Origin: Paralichthys olivaceus
Taxonomy: Eukaryota > Chordata > Actinopteri > Pleuronectiformes > Paralichthyidae
Length of the DNA stretch: 64,000 nucleotides
Direction of reading: 5' to 3'
Assembly: GCF_024713975.1 (NCBI RefSeq)
Contig: NC_091094.1
Span: 15,409,001-15,473,000 of the forward strand
Of this stretch, positions 18,301 through 36,825 are shown piece after piece (position 1 is the first letter of the stretch; each line of letters begins with the position of its first letter). The notes beneath the pieces are model-generated. The model ran no database searches, was not told the origin of the DNA, and saw nothing but the letters and a program-made list of their open reading frames with translations. The position numbers and the translations under genes were made by a program.

Positions 18301-20031
18301 ATGTGACAGGAGAGCCTGATTTAAAATGTTAAAGTTCGCAAGTTTTGATTTTCATGTAACGCATCAAGACAACATACAGCTCTTTTATTAATCTCTCCTC
18401 GATTTGCTCCTGCTTGTTTTTTCATCATGTCTGAACATTTTCATTGCACAGTCATACTTGCAGGAATATGTGCAGCCCCCTTTAACACATACTCACTGTG
18501 TTTGTAACCCTCACAGGCCTCACTGATGTTTTCTTTTAGTGTACCACATGAATATTTGTTCCTGTCACTCCACGTAAAATATCCAGTGAATGCTTCAAAC
18601 ATGAAGTCCTGTTTTTGTTGTGAAAGACTTGTCTTATTTTTTGCATTTCAGAATTCTTGCTGCAGCACGCAAAGCCAGACCTGACCCTGGTGGATGTCAA
18701 TAATAACACAGCTCTTCACTTAGCCTGCAGCAAGGTCACACACACATACACATGCATGTACTCTATGCATGCAGTGGCACAGTAACTTTTGAATATGTGG
18801 GGAATACCTGTCAAAATATAGTGAAAGCTCTGTTGAAAATTAGGTTAAAATGTCATCAAACCTGTTTTGACAAGTAATAATAAAACATTATTTGTGTTGC
18901 ACTTTTCAAAACAGTTCAATAACTTAAAAAAACCATCAGCGTGTCATACTAACTTCTAAATTACTTTTAATTTCACATTAACTAATTAAAACCTGCATTC
19001 ACTCACAACATTGGGAATTTTATAATGTGATGCTTTAACAATGCACAATGTGCATTTCAAAAAGTGAATTTAAAAGTATTTGGGGACATTTTAACAAATG
19101 ACTGCATTCATAGATAGTTTGTACTGTTCTGCCGAAGCACATTATCACTTATTTCAGTGTGTTTGATTTTGCAGGGTCATGAGATGTGCGCTCTGTTGAT
19201 CCTTGGAGAGATCAGTGACTCTTCCCTCATAAATGCAACAAACGGTGCTCTGCAGATGTGAGTTGTCTTGAACCAGTGGCCACTTAAATTGATTTCCGTC
19301 AGTTAAGAAGACATAACTATGGAACAAACAGGGTGTGGATACTGAAGTTTGGTGTTAAGACTCACACATTATGTCTTCATGGCTCTCATTAGTTAGTAGT
19401 GTATGAAAATATTCAAATGTAGTCCATCAGTTTTGTGCAGGTTCACATAAGATTTTCCATTAAACTATAACTTAAAATATTTTCTCTAATCTTAATTTTT
19501 TAACTTTTGAATTTTAACTCTTTTCCAAGTTGACAGTATTGACTTATGTGCCTTTGCCGCCTGTAATTCTACATGTGAATTATTTAATATGGTTACATTC
19601 CTATAATCAAACCTGTGTGTGTTTCTCATGTAGGCCTCTTCACATTGCAGCAAGGAAAGGCCTGGCGACTGTAGTGCAGGTGTTACTGAGCAGAGGTGCC
19701 GCAGTCATGGCTGTAGATGAGGAAGGTAAATAGGAATAATTACTTTATATTCCAGCGCTACAACACCACACTGTCCCTTTTCCCTGCCAAACAACTCACT
19801 GACAATCACTGATATTCATTTTCCTGTTGATCCTCTGCAGGCCACACTCCAGCCCTGGCCTGTGCCCCGAACAAAAATGTAGCAGACTGTCTGGCCCTGA
19901 TCCTCTCCACCATGAAGCCTTTCCCTCCCAGAGAGGCTGGCGGTGGGGCAGCCTCCCACTTCAACCCCATCCTGAAGAATTGTGGGATTGCTGCCACATG
20001 CGGGTCCAGTGGAAACCTTTGTCACGCTTAG
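9538..20031 (+). CDS. ankrd52: Ankrd52-type ankyrin-repeat regulatory subunit of protein phosphatase 6
   Basis: Scaffold subunit (ANKRD28/44/52 family) that binds PP6 catalytic and SAPS subunits. Coding exons: 9538-9564, 10331-10414, 10682-10760, 10933-11003, 11095-11295, 11597-11684, 11990-12132, 12339-12551, 12709-12787, 12908-13022, 13726-13808, 13923-14028, 14264-14332, 14421-14561, 14684-14734, 15525-15636, 15726-15797, 15898-16099, 16247-16334, 16644-16761, 16882-17101, 17390-17477, 17555-17638, 18153-18298, 18652-18734, 19175-19257, 19634-19725, 19841-20031. All phases agree, giving 1042 aa made almost wholly of ankyrin repeats (recurring GxTPLHxAA). ANKRD52 is preferred over ANKRD28/44 because of the [19 protein letters not shown] segment, the [10 protein letters not shown] insert after KLLCNG, and the ending [10 protein letters not shown]...KNCGIAA. 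It stops about 34 residues earlier than human ANKRD52 as I remember it. Which teleost duplicate (a or b) this is cannot be decided here. Confidence 0.93.
14841..15207. mobile_element. TTAA-ended miniature inverted-repeat element (copy 3)
   Basis: Starts TTAAAGGTTCAGTGTGTAAG and ends in a decayed inverted copy (TGCACACTTAATCTTAA). It is 367 bp, non-coding, and lies in the ankrd52 intron between the exons at 14734 and 15525. Confidence 0.75.
15302..15341. repeat. (TA)n microsatellite
   Basis: About 18 TA units in the same ankrd52 intron as miniature-element copy 3. Confidence 0.9.
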
Positions 20032-20960
20032 GTTGCCCTGAGTGAAATCTCATCCTTGTGAAGCCCAAAGTCTCCAAACGTAACTACGCACATACAAGTC
20101 TCCATGAACATGTGCGGTCAAGCATAGCTTCTTCTTGCATATGTCATGACATTTATACTTGTGTGTCACATGCAGCTGCACATACACAATGTGCTCATGC
20201 GCTAGTAGCATAGTCTTAAACATTTTATTAACATTAGCAGATAGATGATCTTGATTTGAGTTTAGCACATGATGAAGTGAATGAAGCACTAACATTAGAA
20301 AAGAATGGAAGTTTTAACATGAGCACACCACACAGGCCTCTCTACCTGAACCACAGCCACTGTCAGTATTAGCCTCAGTTCTTAGCTCATTAATCACCAA
20401 AGCCTGAAGCCTACAAATTCGTCCAGAGCTGATACAAGTGCAGATGACTATGTTTTATTTGTGTGTGTGGGTCTGTCTGTCTGTCAGTCAGTCTGTAAGT
20501 TCTATTTTGCATATTACACATTGCTTCTTAATATACATGTTTTTAAATATCTAACAGGTGCTATAAACCTTTTATGCAATTATTAAGACTCTATTTTCTT
20601 ATTCTGTCCAGACTGTAGCAGACACTAGATTGATATAAATAACGTATTATTCTAATATTGCCATGAATTACATTTCAATTTAGTAAGTTACACATTTTTT
20701 TAATAATATAGTTTACTGAGTTAAGTGTATCTATTTTTAGTTCTTGAAATGAAGTTAAACATTTACATGTATAATCTTGAAAATCCCAAATTATTGAGAA
20801 TGAACCTCAGGTCAGTGTGTACTGTACAGTGCAATAAAAAGCACATCTGAAACCGGATGTTGCACAACAAGAATAAAGCGGGACAGAAGTATTTAAATAT
20901 GTTTCAGTTAAATAAGCCAGAGAATCAATATAATATTTCAGGCTTTGAACAATAAAGTTG
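20032..20960 (+). other. ankrd52: ankrd52 3' UTR with candidate poly(A) signals
   Basis: AATAAA occurs at 20833-20838, 20872-20877 and 20951-20956, giving a 3' UTR of about 0.8-0.95 kb. No other coding sequence was seen. Confidence 0.55.
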
Positions 20961-21786
20961 TGTCTTCAGTAAACCTGACATTTCACTACATCTTTTTCGT
21001 AAAGATAACTTTAATTTCAGTGATATCTTCCAACTGTTTTTTCTGATTTGCCCTGAAACCCAGGGACATAAAATTTCCACAGAGAAACAGAGAATCCTTC
21101 ATACTTGAGATACGAGAACTAACGAATGTTCGCATTTTTACTCAAAGAATTTTTCGCTTATCAAATTTGTTGAAAATCAAATAGATGTTTAACGACTAAT
21201 CAATTGTTTCAGCACTACACTCAAAGTCAGTTTTCTGTACGATTAAATACATTTGAAGAAACTGTTCAAATAAGCTGCAACTAAACTGAAATTGCTGTTT
21301 TGTAATTGTGATTTTTTTGGGGGGGTAGATAGGGTTAGTTTCACTGTAAAGAAAATCTCCTATAGCAACATGTACTTCATCCAAAGCAACCAGAAGATCA
21401 GTGTCCAGCATTAATGGACACTGAATAAATATTTTATTGGCTTTTACAATTGTCAGAGTTTGATTTATTTTTTAATTAATTGTTTTTCTCTTGCTTCCTA
21501 CTATAATCTGGCACAATACACCTTTACTGGTACAAATATGTCACTGCCTCTGTCTGTAAAGCTCAAGGTTTTATGAATTGATTTGTGAATTAATGTTTAC
21601 CTTTTTTAATTTGCACTCTGACATAAAAGTTTACATTTTACAGTGAGATATCATCATCTTTACATTTATGCAAATATTCTATCATATTTGAAAGTGCATT
21701 TAAAAAAATTTGAGCACTATCCTGTGAGCATCTCTCCTTTGTCTTTCATTTGGATCTAAATCCTGGGGAGGAAATGGTTTTACAAC

Positions 21787-22131
21787 TTAAAGGTACAGTG
21801 TGTAGAATTGAGTGACATCTAGTGGTGAAATTGCCTGTTGTAGCTAAACACCCATCACCTCACCCTCTCCTTCCAAACATGACATGACTCAAAGGGTGTT
21901 TAGTTTGTCCAGTCTGGACTAATGTAAAAAACAATAGCGGCCTCCGTAGTGAGGACCCCCTCAATGAAAATATAAATTATTCAAATATAAAGGGCCCATT
22001 CTAGGGTAAAGAAAACAACAATTCATAAAATTTTGATGAAACACACTAGTGGAAACATCACTAGGATTATTTTATATTCAATTTCTGCCAATAGATCCCT
22101 TTCCACTAAATCTTACACACTGAACCTTTAA
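21787..22131. mobile_element. Full-length TTAA-ended miniature inverted-repeat element (copy 4)
   Basis: A 345 bp element bounded by TTAA on both sides. The left end TTAAAGGTACAGTGTGTAG is matched by an inverted right end, CTTACACACTGAACCTTTAA. The interior carries ATCTAGTGGTGAAATTG and GGGCCCATTCTAG. No open frame of note. Confidence 0.8.
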
Positions 22132-22936
22132 GGTTGTAGTTAAATGTTTAGAATCATGTTCGTCTTGAAGAATTTCTCTGTTTCAGCTTTTCACGTGAAC
22201 AAATTGTTTGTCTTCCCTTCCGTCTTTCTGACATTTCAGACGCAACAACTTGAAAACAAAGTGTGGTAAGGTTGTGGATGGCTTTCAGAGATAATAAATA
22301 AACTTGCTCCCATGTGTGTGTTCATTTTTCTTTCCTTTTCTCATCTCTGGAAGTGCTAGTTGTTTCTCTCAGATCAGTCTTTGTTTTTCTTATGGTAGCT
22401 CTAATGTATAGAAGCATGTTGCTGCCACACTGGACAAAGAAAACAACGGATCAGTATCATGTTAAAATGTGATAACTTGATGTTAAAACATAAAGACTAA
22501 CCATGAAAGTTAAGTTACAATGTGATGGGCTTTATGTGAAATGTCCAATTTTTTATACATACCTGAATATAATGTAGCCTACCCAAAATTAAAAAGGTGA
22601 CTGTTCTTCAATCCCTTTTAATCACAGTTGTAATGCTGTCCTCCTTTTAGAGATAAGACTTTCAATTTTACACACAGGCAGTCAAAATAAGTAGAAGAGG
22701 CACTGAAAAAAGGAGATATAGTGAAGAAATTGGCTAAGAAGAAAGGTAAGAAAAAGGTGGAGATCAAGTTCAAATGGAGTAAAAAAAGAAGATAAGGAAA
22801 ATGAGAACGGAAGAAAGGAAACAGTAGGTTGAGGAATGGTGGAGGTAAAAAATAAAGAGAAAGAAGGAAGACATGGATATAGATTGTCTCTACAACCCTT
22901 AATTTATTTTGTTGACTTTTGACCAATTCGATCCAG

Positions 22937-22990
22937 ATAGATAGATAGATACTTTATTGATCCGGAAGGAAATTCAAGATTCATCTAAAA
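22937..22990 (-). mobile_element. Retroposon 3' tail with GATA repeats
   Basis: Reads AGATAGATAGATAGATACTT then TATTGATCC..GAAGGAAATTC. In reverse this is an ATTTCCTTC...AATAAAGTATCTATC tail, a common 3' end of fish non-LTR elements. Only about 55 bases survive. Confidence 0.55.
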
Positions 22991-23149
22991 TCATCTGGAA
23001 GTTTTCATGAAATCCATCATAATTGTATTATACAGCACATATAGCCTGCTTTATTCTATTTATTTATTTCGTCTCATTAAAGACATATTTCTATGACTAT
23101 TGTTAAGATTTAAATATCATGCAGCTCTCCTTTCTGGTCTTCGTGTAGT

Positions 23150-23339
23150 ACTGCCTGCTCACTGATAGAGGTCACTGTGGGCCGCGCGTTACTGACAGCC
23201 TCTATAAATTCAAGTGTAGAAGAACAGTTTGCTCCTCTCCCGGTCGCCGGTCCGGTTTCCACAGAGAAGTGCAGCGGTCCGTCCACTTTCACCGTGTCCG
23301 TGCCCGTCACACCGCCTCTCCCTGTGGCAGGTCACAAAC
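23150..23339 (+). promoter_or_regulatory. npepl1 promoter / 5' UTR
   Basis: A possible TATA box (TATAAATT, 23203-23210) lies about 135 bases before the ATG in CpG-containing sequence (GGGCCGCGCG at 23180-23188, CGGTCGCCGGTCCGG near 23240). Whether the TATA word is used is unknown. Confidence 0.4.
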
Positions 23340-30085
<6,746 letters not shown>

Positions 30086-31280
30086 AACACACCAAACGGT
30101 TCACTCCCTGAAACCCAAATGTTCGAATCAAATGCTCCTCCAGTTACAGAAAATAAACATTTAAAACTGATTCAAATGTGTTTGATTAAATTTGGCTGAA
30201 TGAAACGGATAATCATCAATAAATCAGATGTGTCATACATGATAAGAAAACACAGTCCATCATACTCCTTGATGCTGCTCTTTTCTGCACTGAACGCCTC
30301 CACAGCTTCTCCATTTTTCAGTTGCTTTGAAGAAGATGCATTGATTCTCATGTGATCTGAAAAAAGTAGGTAGTTTACATTTATGACTGATTCATTCTGA
30401 TGACTGGCAATTTATTTTTTTCTGTCATTCTTGTTTAACAGTTAATGATTTTACCACCTCAAACAACTTTTGTTTTCAAATATCCACCTCATCAGCAGGT
30501 ATCGCTGTCAGTTGACACTATATGCAAATTTAGGGTTATGCCATTTACTTTGTCTAAGACATTGTGAAAAATACTGTTTCCTGGTCAGTAAAGCTGGAAA
30601 TTTCTGTTTTTTGTTAAACACAGCACTTTGTAATTTCCCTGTGAACAGTTGCGTGATCTCTGGACCAAAATGAAGGATTGAGTGCTTACTGCAGTTTTTA
30701 ACAGTTGTGCCACATTAGTCATTTACCCTGAATGCTTCGTCAGCACAAAAAACACATACAAGATGTCAACCAAGTATTTTACAGATTCCAGCGGAAATGT
30801 GATTTTCTTTTTTCCACCCTTGTCAATAAAGGAAGTGCCATCTGACTTGTGTCAGAGTGTTTAATGTAAAATACCTTCAAACTTAAACAGAAACTTCTCT
30901 TTACACTAAGAAATCTTGTTAAATCTTCCTGAAGAAAAACAAATTTTGTCCAATTTTGAGTTTTAAGAACTAGAATTAATGTCACACTTACACAAAACAC
31001 TAAAATGACAATTGCATGTCATTCACATATCAAACTATGGATGTTCCTTTACCTAAACTATTAGTCACAAATTTCACTCTATAGGTCTTGGGTGCTTAAG
31101 TCATGTAACATGATAGTTCATTCAAAAGCACTAGCTCTACTTTGAGACCTTAAATAATGCAGTGATACTGAGACTTTGAGGCTCATTCACAGTGATGAAA
31201 TTGTTACCAGTAAAATCAGATAAACAAGTGTGTATTTTATTAGAATCACTATAATGAAGGGATTTAGATTGTTTTTGTTT
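30086..31280. other. npepl1 3' UTR and intergenic region to ctsz
   Basis: A short 3' UTR with AATAAA at 30152 and possibly 30217, then AT-rich sequence with a second AATAAA at about 30827. No exon support. Confidence 0.5.
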
Positions 31281-31290
31281 TCTGGTCCAC

Positions 31291-31363
31291 ACTCCGGAGC
31301 AGCAGGTGGCGGTAGTGCAGCTATAAGCTGGATGCCACCGGCCCTAAATCAAAAAGAACAAGG
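31291..31363. promoter_or_regulatory. Short dyad element upstream of ctsz (promoter-proximal, repeat-like)
   Basis: GGAGCAGCAGGTGGCGGTA at 31296-31314 is followed by AGCTATAAGCT and then GATGCCACCGGCC. GGTGGC (31305-31310) and GCCACC (31334-31339) form inverted arms around the AGCTATAAGCT dyad. I recognise this as a short element seen near other fish promoters (from memory, not checked). Confidence 0.45.
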
Positions 31364-31432
31364 TAGATAATAAGCGGAGGCAGCAGCGGTAGTTCTCTAC
31401 AGTGTAGTTGAGTCTGTCTCCTCCTCCGGCTT

Positions 31433-31470
31433 CTCCCTGCACCTCCCTGCAGCTCCCTGCACCTCCCTGC
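31433..31470 (+). repeat. CTCCCTGCA tandem repeat in ctsz 5' UTR
   Basis: Four near-perfect 10-base units (CTCCCTGCAC / CTCCCTGCAG) immediately upstream of the ctsz coding start, probably inside the 5' UTR. Confidence 0.85.
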
Positions 31471-31516
31471 TGTCTGACGCCGCTTCACTGACTCCTCCAG
31501 CCGCCGCTCGGTTCAG

Positions 31517-34500
31517 ATGGCCCGCAGAGCCGCCGTAGTGGTGCTGGTGTCCGCGGTGGTGTCCGCTGTGTCCGCCGGGGTGTTCTTCAGCCAGAAGCAG
31601 CCCTGCTTCGTCCGCTCAGCCAGGAGACAGGACTTCGGACTCAGGTCAGTTCAAACTCAGAGACACTTAAAGTAACAGATCGTGGTGAGTTGTGTCATCC
31701 AGGTTAATGTGGTTAATGTCCTGCAGCCAAGTTTCCTCCGAACTGTGAAGACTTTAAGAAAACAATTATGAGCAACAGCTAACTCCAACCTCAAGGAGGA
31801 CTAGCGATACGTCCCCTGTGCTGTTTAAAAACAGTGTTTCATTATATTAACAGTGGTAGATAAATAATCCGTGTGGTCAGAGATTAGAGATTGTTTCTAG
31901 AGGTTCCGTTCTTTACTCTGCACCAGTCACGAGGTTTGGTTGATCACACGTTGAGGACGTGAACTCCCAGAAATGTGACGAAAGACCTGACTTGAGTCTT
32001 CTGTTTGTCTCTTAGTGTGTCCCATCACAGTCTTGATCAGAGACGTGAGTGTGTTTTACAGTTCAACTAAACTTTTCAAGGTTGTATATGGACGCTGGAA
32101 AGTTTTTTTTTTTTCCAAGAAAGGTGATGAAACAGAAGAGTGAGAGATCTTAACCTACTGTAGCTGAGAACACAAAGTGTGATTTGTCCTAATGAAATCA
32201 AATACAGACTTCACAAGATCAGATCGCTTCGCAGTTGGATGTTTTCAGTGTGGGTTAATCTGTCTGTGATTTTCTTAAAGTCATGTGATTAAAGATAAGA
32301 TAAGAAGTCCTTTATTAGTCCCACAATGGGAACATGAGCATAATCATTTTTGCAGAATTAAATGACCATCAGAGCTCAGGTCCATCTTCCAAACCTTCGA
32401 CCAATAAAGACATTCATTTTCCAATGATCTAAAACAGAGAAATACAGCTGATGATCTTGATTGAAAACTTAGAAGCTGCAGCATATTCAGCAGTTATCAC
32501 TTATTAACGATATGAATGAGTAATAAACGTGTCTAATGACCTGTCTCTCCACAGGACCTCTCCTCAACCTCATGAGTATTTAAACGTTTCCGATCTGCCC
32601 AAGTCGTGGGACTGGAGGAACATCAATGGTGTAAACTATGCCAGCACGACCCGCAACCAGCACATTCCCCAGTACTGTGGCTCCTGCTGGGCTCATGGCA
32701 GCACCAGTGCCATGGCAGGTATGATTCATGACAAATTGCCCTCTGGAGACTCAGTGTGTATTAACAGCTCCTCACATGAATTCTCTCAAATATTTGAATA
32801 TAGTCATCAACGTTCAACTTCCTTGCAGAGAAGGAACTTAACAGAAACAGGTAGTCATGTTTTTTCCTTTCTCATTTGAAGTTCTTTGATTTCTCTCTGT
32901 CCAGACCGCATCAACATTAAGCGGAAAGCAGCGTGGCCGTCTGCCTACCTCTCTGTCCAGCATGTGATCGACTGCGGTGATGCCGGCTCTTGCCACGGGG
33001 GCGATCACTCCGGTGTTTGGGAATACGCGAGCAAACACGGGATCCCAGACGAGACCTGCAATAATTACCAGGCTATAGACCAGAGTGAGTGTCCTGCAAA
33101 AAACAAAGAAGTGATTACATACGATCACGAAGACTGTGAGTCTGAGCTCTGCGTGCTGTCTGTCCCCCTCTATAGAATGTAAGCCCTTCAATGAATGTGG
33201 CACGTGCACCACCTTTGATGTGTGCAACGTAGTGAAGAACTACACTCTGTGGAAAGTGGGCGATTATGGATCTATCAGCGGGAGAGAGAAGATGATGGCA
33301 GAGATCTACGCTCGAGGACCAATCAGGTTTGCTATGTGCTTCTCTCAGCAGAACAATAGTTACATCAGGATGATTTTTATGCGTCTTTATCTCTCTTAGA
33401 AATCACGGAATCTGCGTCTGTCTGCATGAGGAACTCATATCGCTGTGATTTAGACACGTGATGCGTTCAAAATCAATAAACTTTAAGTAAACAGATGACC
33501 AGCGCTCTGTAGCCTCCCACATTCATACAGACAGAAACAATAGAAAGATTTTCAGTTTGCTTTTGATTAGATAATTGTAACAGAGAAGTAAGAAGTTTGC
33601 ATCAAGAAGCCTTTTTACAGCCATGCAGCTCCACAAAGGAGTGGAAAGAATAAAGGAATGAGTAGAATTCAGCTGAATGCCAAGTTTAGCCTGACATAGA
33701 CATATCCAGACCTTACCATACTGTTTTCAGTCATTGTTTCACCTTCACCCAGAGTGAGGATGTGACCTGTGGTGTTTTGTGTTCTCCAGCTGTGGGATTA
33801 TGGCCACAGAGAAGCTGGACGCATACACAGGAGGTCTCTACTCTGAATACAAGGAGTTTCCTGGTATCAACCACATCGTGTCGGTGGCAGGATGGGGAGT
33901 GGAGAACGACGTTGAATATTGGGTTGTGCGCAACTCCTGGGGAGAGCCGTGGGTAAGTGGTCATCAAACAGAGGATTTCATGCAGTGAAAGAAGGAGTGG
34001 TTGTCAGATCGATGGTGGAAATAAAAGACTGTTTTTCTGAAAGTGGACTTTCAGCAGATCTATGTCTGCAGGATTTTCTAGTTCTTTTCATTGTTTTCAA
34101 AATGTGTCACTTGAAAGCCCCTGAAAACCTGATACAGATTTTATTTTCCCTAATGACTAACACTGCTGGACTAGATTTGACCAACAGCGATGGTTTCCTG
34201 GCAACATTAGCAAATAGCCTCTGCCATAAGTTTTCTAGTTTTGCTTTTACTATTTGAAACCAGTGACCAGAAGAAAAGTCACAGACAGAAATCTCTCCAG
34301 AAACAATCTGAACTGTTGCAACTTTAAGAAAATGAAACTGTCAGTGAAGGTGAATATTGGGTTTTACCAAGTTGTTCATTTTCGTTCTGAATGCTGTGGA
34401 GTCCAGTGTCATACTCAAGTAATTTAACAACAAAAGTCAAACATTTTCGAGAACAATTTGATGAGAAAGAAGTCATATGACGTGAATAAGAATAGTGTTA

Positions 34501-34749
34501 AAAGTTACGTAAAATGCCCATCACACTTTTTTAAAGACCCAGGTGACATGTTCAGTTCCCTGTTGCACGTTTGACGACAGTTTATCAATCATCGGAATGA
34601 TTATCTAATTAATTTGTCTTCAGGGGGAGAAGGGCTGGCTCAGGATCGTGACCAGTGCCTACAAGGGAGGAAGTGGCAGCACCTACAACCTGGCGTTGGA
34701 GGAAGACTGCATGTACGGGGACCCAATTGTACCGAAAGGCACCCTCTAG
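31517..34749 (+). CDS. ctsz: Cathepsin Z (cathepsin X), lysosomal cysteine carboxypeptidase
   Basis: C1A papain-family carboxypeptidase of lysosomes and secretions. Exons: 31517-31644, 32555-32718, 32905-33084, 33176-33326, 33790-33952, 34624-34749. Phases agree, giving 303 aa, the human length as I remember it. The signal peptide is about residues 1-20 ([15 protein letters not shown]); the propeptide is short, as is unique to this cathepsin, and includes C30, the likely partner of the active-site Cys. The mature enzyme starts near LPKSWDWRN (57). The family-specific HIP mini-loop (HIPQY, 79-83) precedes CGSCWAHG with catalytic C87. H236 (INHIVSV) and N256 (RNSWGEPW) complete the triad. Poly(A) candidates are at 35054-35059 and 35361-35366. 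It is tandem to npepl1 and tail to tail with nelfcd, as for human CTSZ-NELFCD. Confidence 0.96.
32296..32348 (-). mobile_element. Retroposon 3' tail in ctsz intron 1
   Basis: GATAAGATAAGAAGTCC then TTTATTAGTCCCACAATGGG. In reverse it reads CCCATTGTGGGACTAATAAAGGAC ending in a short TTATC tail. It is a 5'-truncated scrap with no frame. The rest of ctsz intron 1 (31645-32554) and intron 5 (33953-34623) shows nothing else recognisable. Confidence 0.45.
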
Positions 34750-35489
34750 AGGAGATCGGCGGCCACAGTGTCATCGGAAGTCTCACCGCACACGCTCATA
34801 ATGTCTTCCTGTCTCAGGCAGGGGAAGGAGGATTTTTTATGTAAAAGCTTGACAAGGGAAATTCACAGATTTTTAAAGAGATCTTATCTGCAGCTGAATA
34901 TTAGAGCTCAACGCTGATTCATTTTTTTTATCACAGTGACGTGCAGACTTTTTAACAGTCTGAAACTTTTAAATCGAGGGGGAGGTGCAACTAATCTCTG
35001 CGCTTTAGAAACATTCAGCCACTGCAGCTATGTTTAATTGCTGTTAGAGGATGAATAAATTCAGTTTACAATATTTAAAATCATATACACAAAGCAGGTT
35101 TTTCAATTTTTGCTTTCAAATGCAAAGTGACTCAGCCAAAGTACACGGGTGTTTCCCAGCACAGCTCTGACACTGAATGTTTCCAGTGCCTGATGTTACT
35201 GTATCGTCAAGATTGTATTACAAGCTGACACAGGAGTGCACAAAAATCATTTCAACATGTGCCTTACATGCAGTCAGTGTAGAGATCAAAATGATGTAAT
35301 TTTCTGTTTGCTTGCCTGCTGAACAATCTACACATCACATGTACAAAACAAATCTATGCCAATAAACACAACATTTTAAAATAATGCCCCACTTTGTTAT
35401 TGGTCCATTAGCCATAGGCTATATGCCCAGCTACAGGTTTTTAAAAATGGCTTAAATAAAATAGTTGAATTCAACAAATTGGGTATTTT

Positions 35490-35665
35490 TAGCGTCGCAA
35501 CCCCCACCCCAGAGAATCCTGAACTTTCATTGAGTACCAGAGGATTTTTTAGGGTAAAAAGAATACACTTTGTTCAGACCCTGGTCCCTCTGGTGGAAAC
35601 ACAAGGAGTTCCAGCAAAGGTTCCTAGTTCCAGGGGAAAGTTCATCTTTTGAGTATTAGGTACTC
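35490..35665. repeat. Possible miniature element between ctsz and nelfcd
   Basis: The segment contains GAACTTTCATTGAGTACCAG, CCCTCTGGTGGAAACACAAG and CCTAGTTCCAGGGGAAAG, resembling a fish miniature repeat built on GGAAC/GTTCC ends (from memory). The rest of the convergent intergenic region 34750-36540 is AT-rich with no exon support. Confidence 0.35.
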
Positions 35666-36540
35666 TCCATCTGCAGTGTTGAAATGTGATTTTAAAAAGC
35701 TGTTTCCTCCTTCTCTATCATAATGTGATTAAACAGGAACTTCGCAGGCTACTCCTGCTGCATAACCTGTTTATCTACAGTGTACACATACACTTGTAGA
35801 AAGTACATAAACATGTACCAGGCACAGAGTTATTTCTTGTTTCTAATAACAAAGGTTTGAAAAGTTCTTTGGAGAAAACACATCTGATGCTGATCAGACT
35901 TTGGAGTCTCAGTCAATATCCACCGATGTCAGATGAGGTGGATTTTATTCAGAACTGTATCTGCACTTGAGGAAATATGAAACAAGTGACCTCATCTCAC
36001 CCTGGAATGTGTGAAGTCAGATTCCATCAAGTGGAATTCAATGAATAGCTTTTTATTAGTTTTAAACAGTGACAAGGATTTGTTGATCACATCTGACTGC
36101 AAGACGGCTCAAATATAAGTGTTTCCCATTAATAATTAGACTGATGGCCGATAACATTCTAATGTTCTGCCAGGTTCACACTGAACCAAAAATAAATGTA
36201 CACTTCTCATAATGACGAGAGAGATCTCTAAGTGTTTTGCTCTGTTGATCCCTTCTCTCTCACGCCCTTGTGCTCTCCATGAAGGTTTTACCGTTACTGC
36301 AGTTGTGTGTTGTCCTGTGAATGGTGTTCAATGCAATGCTCTCATACATGAGACTTCTCTTTCACTCTTTAGTCTGCGCCCGTCACCCGTGAACTGTGTG
36401 GGTGTGCCACCACAGACTGAATCAATTCTGTGAGAAACGCTGCCTTTATATATTAACTTTCTTAAGGAAAATCATACAAATTTGGCCTTTTAGGATCATG
36501 ATTGCATTAAAAAAAGGATTTAAAAATACACATTCAGGTT

Positions 36541-36546
36541 TTTATT
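36541..36546 (-). terminator. nelfcd: Candidate nelfcd poly(A) signal
   Basis: AATAAA on the minus strand, 280 bases past the stop codon. It is the nearest canonical signal downstream and gives a plausible short 3' UTR. Confidence 0.55.
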
Positions 36547-36825
36547 TTAAAACAGCTTGAATCAACATAAAATGAAGAAAATACAACAGTGAAAAAGAAA
36601 AAAAAGCTGCATCTTCAGAGAGCCTCTTCTGTCGTTGACCACATTTCCACCAACTCCGTGACATTTTGGTTTTTGTCGTCTCAGAAGAAAACGATCCTCA
36701 TTCACTTGGTCAAACTGAAAAGTCTCGTCTCCAAGTGATTTGCTCTAGCATCAAGCTGAGCATTTGGTTCTTGTTGAGATCACAGATCGTCTCCAGCTAC
36801 TATGTTCTCAGTGTCCTTTTCCACA

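Larger units (their letters stand above)
20961..23150. other. Intergenic region ankrd52-npepl1
   Basis: AT-rich and without exons I can support. It contains one full miniature element (21787-22131), a purine-rich stretch around 22680-22880 and a retroposon tail with GATA units (22937-22990). Confidence 0.6.
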
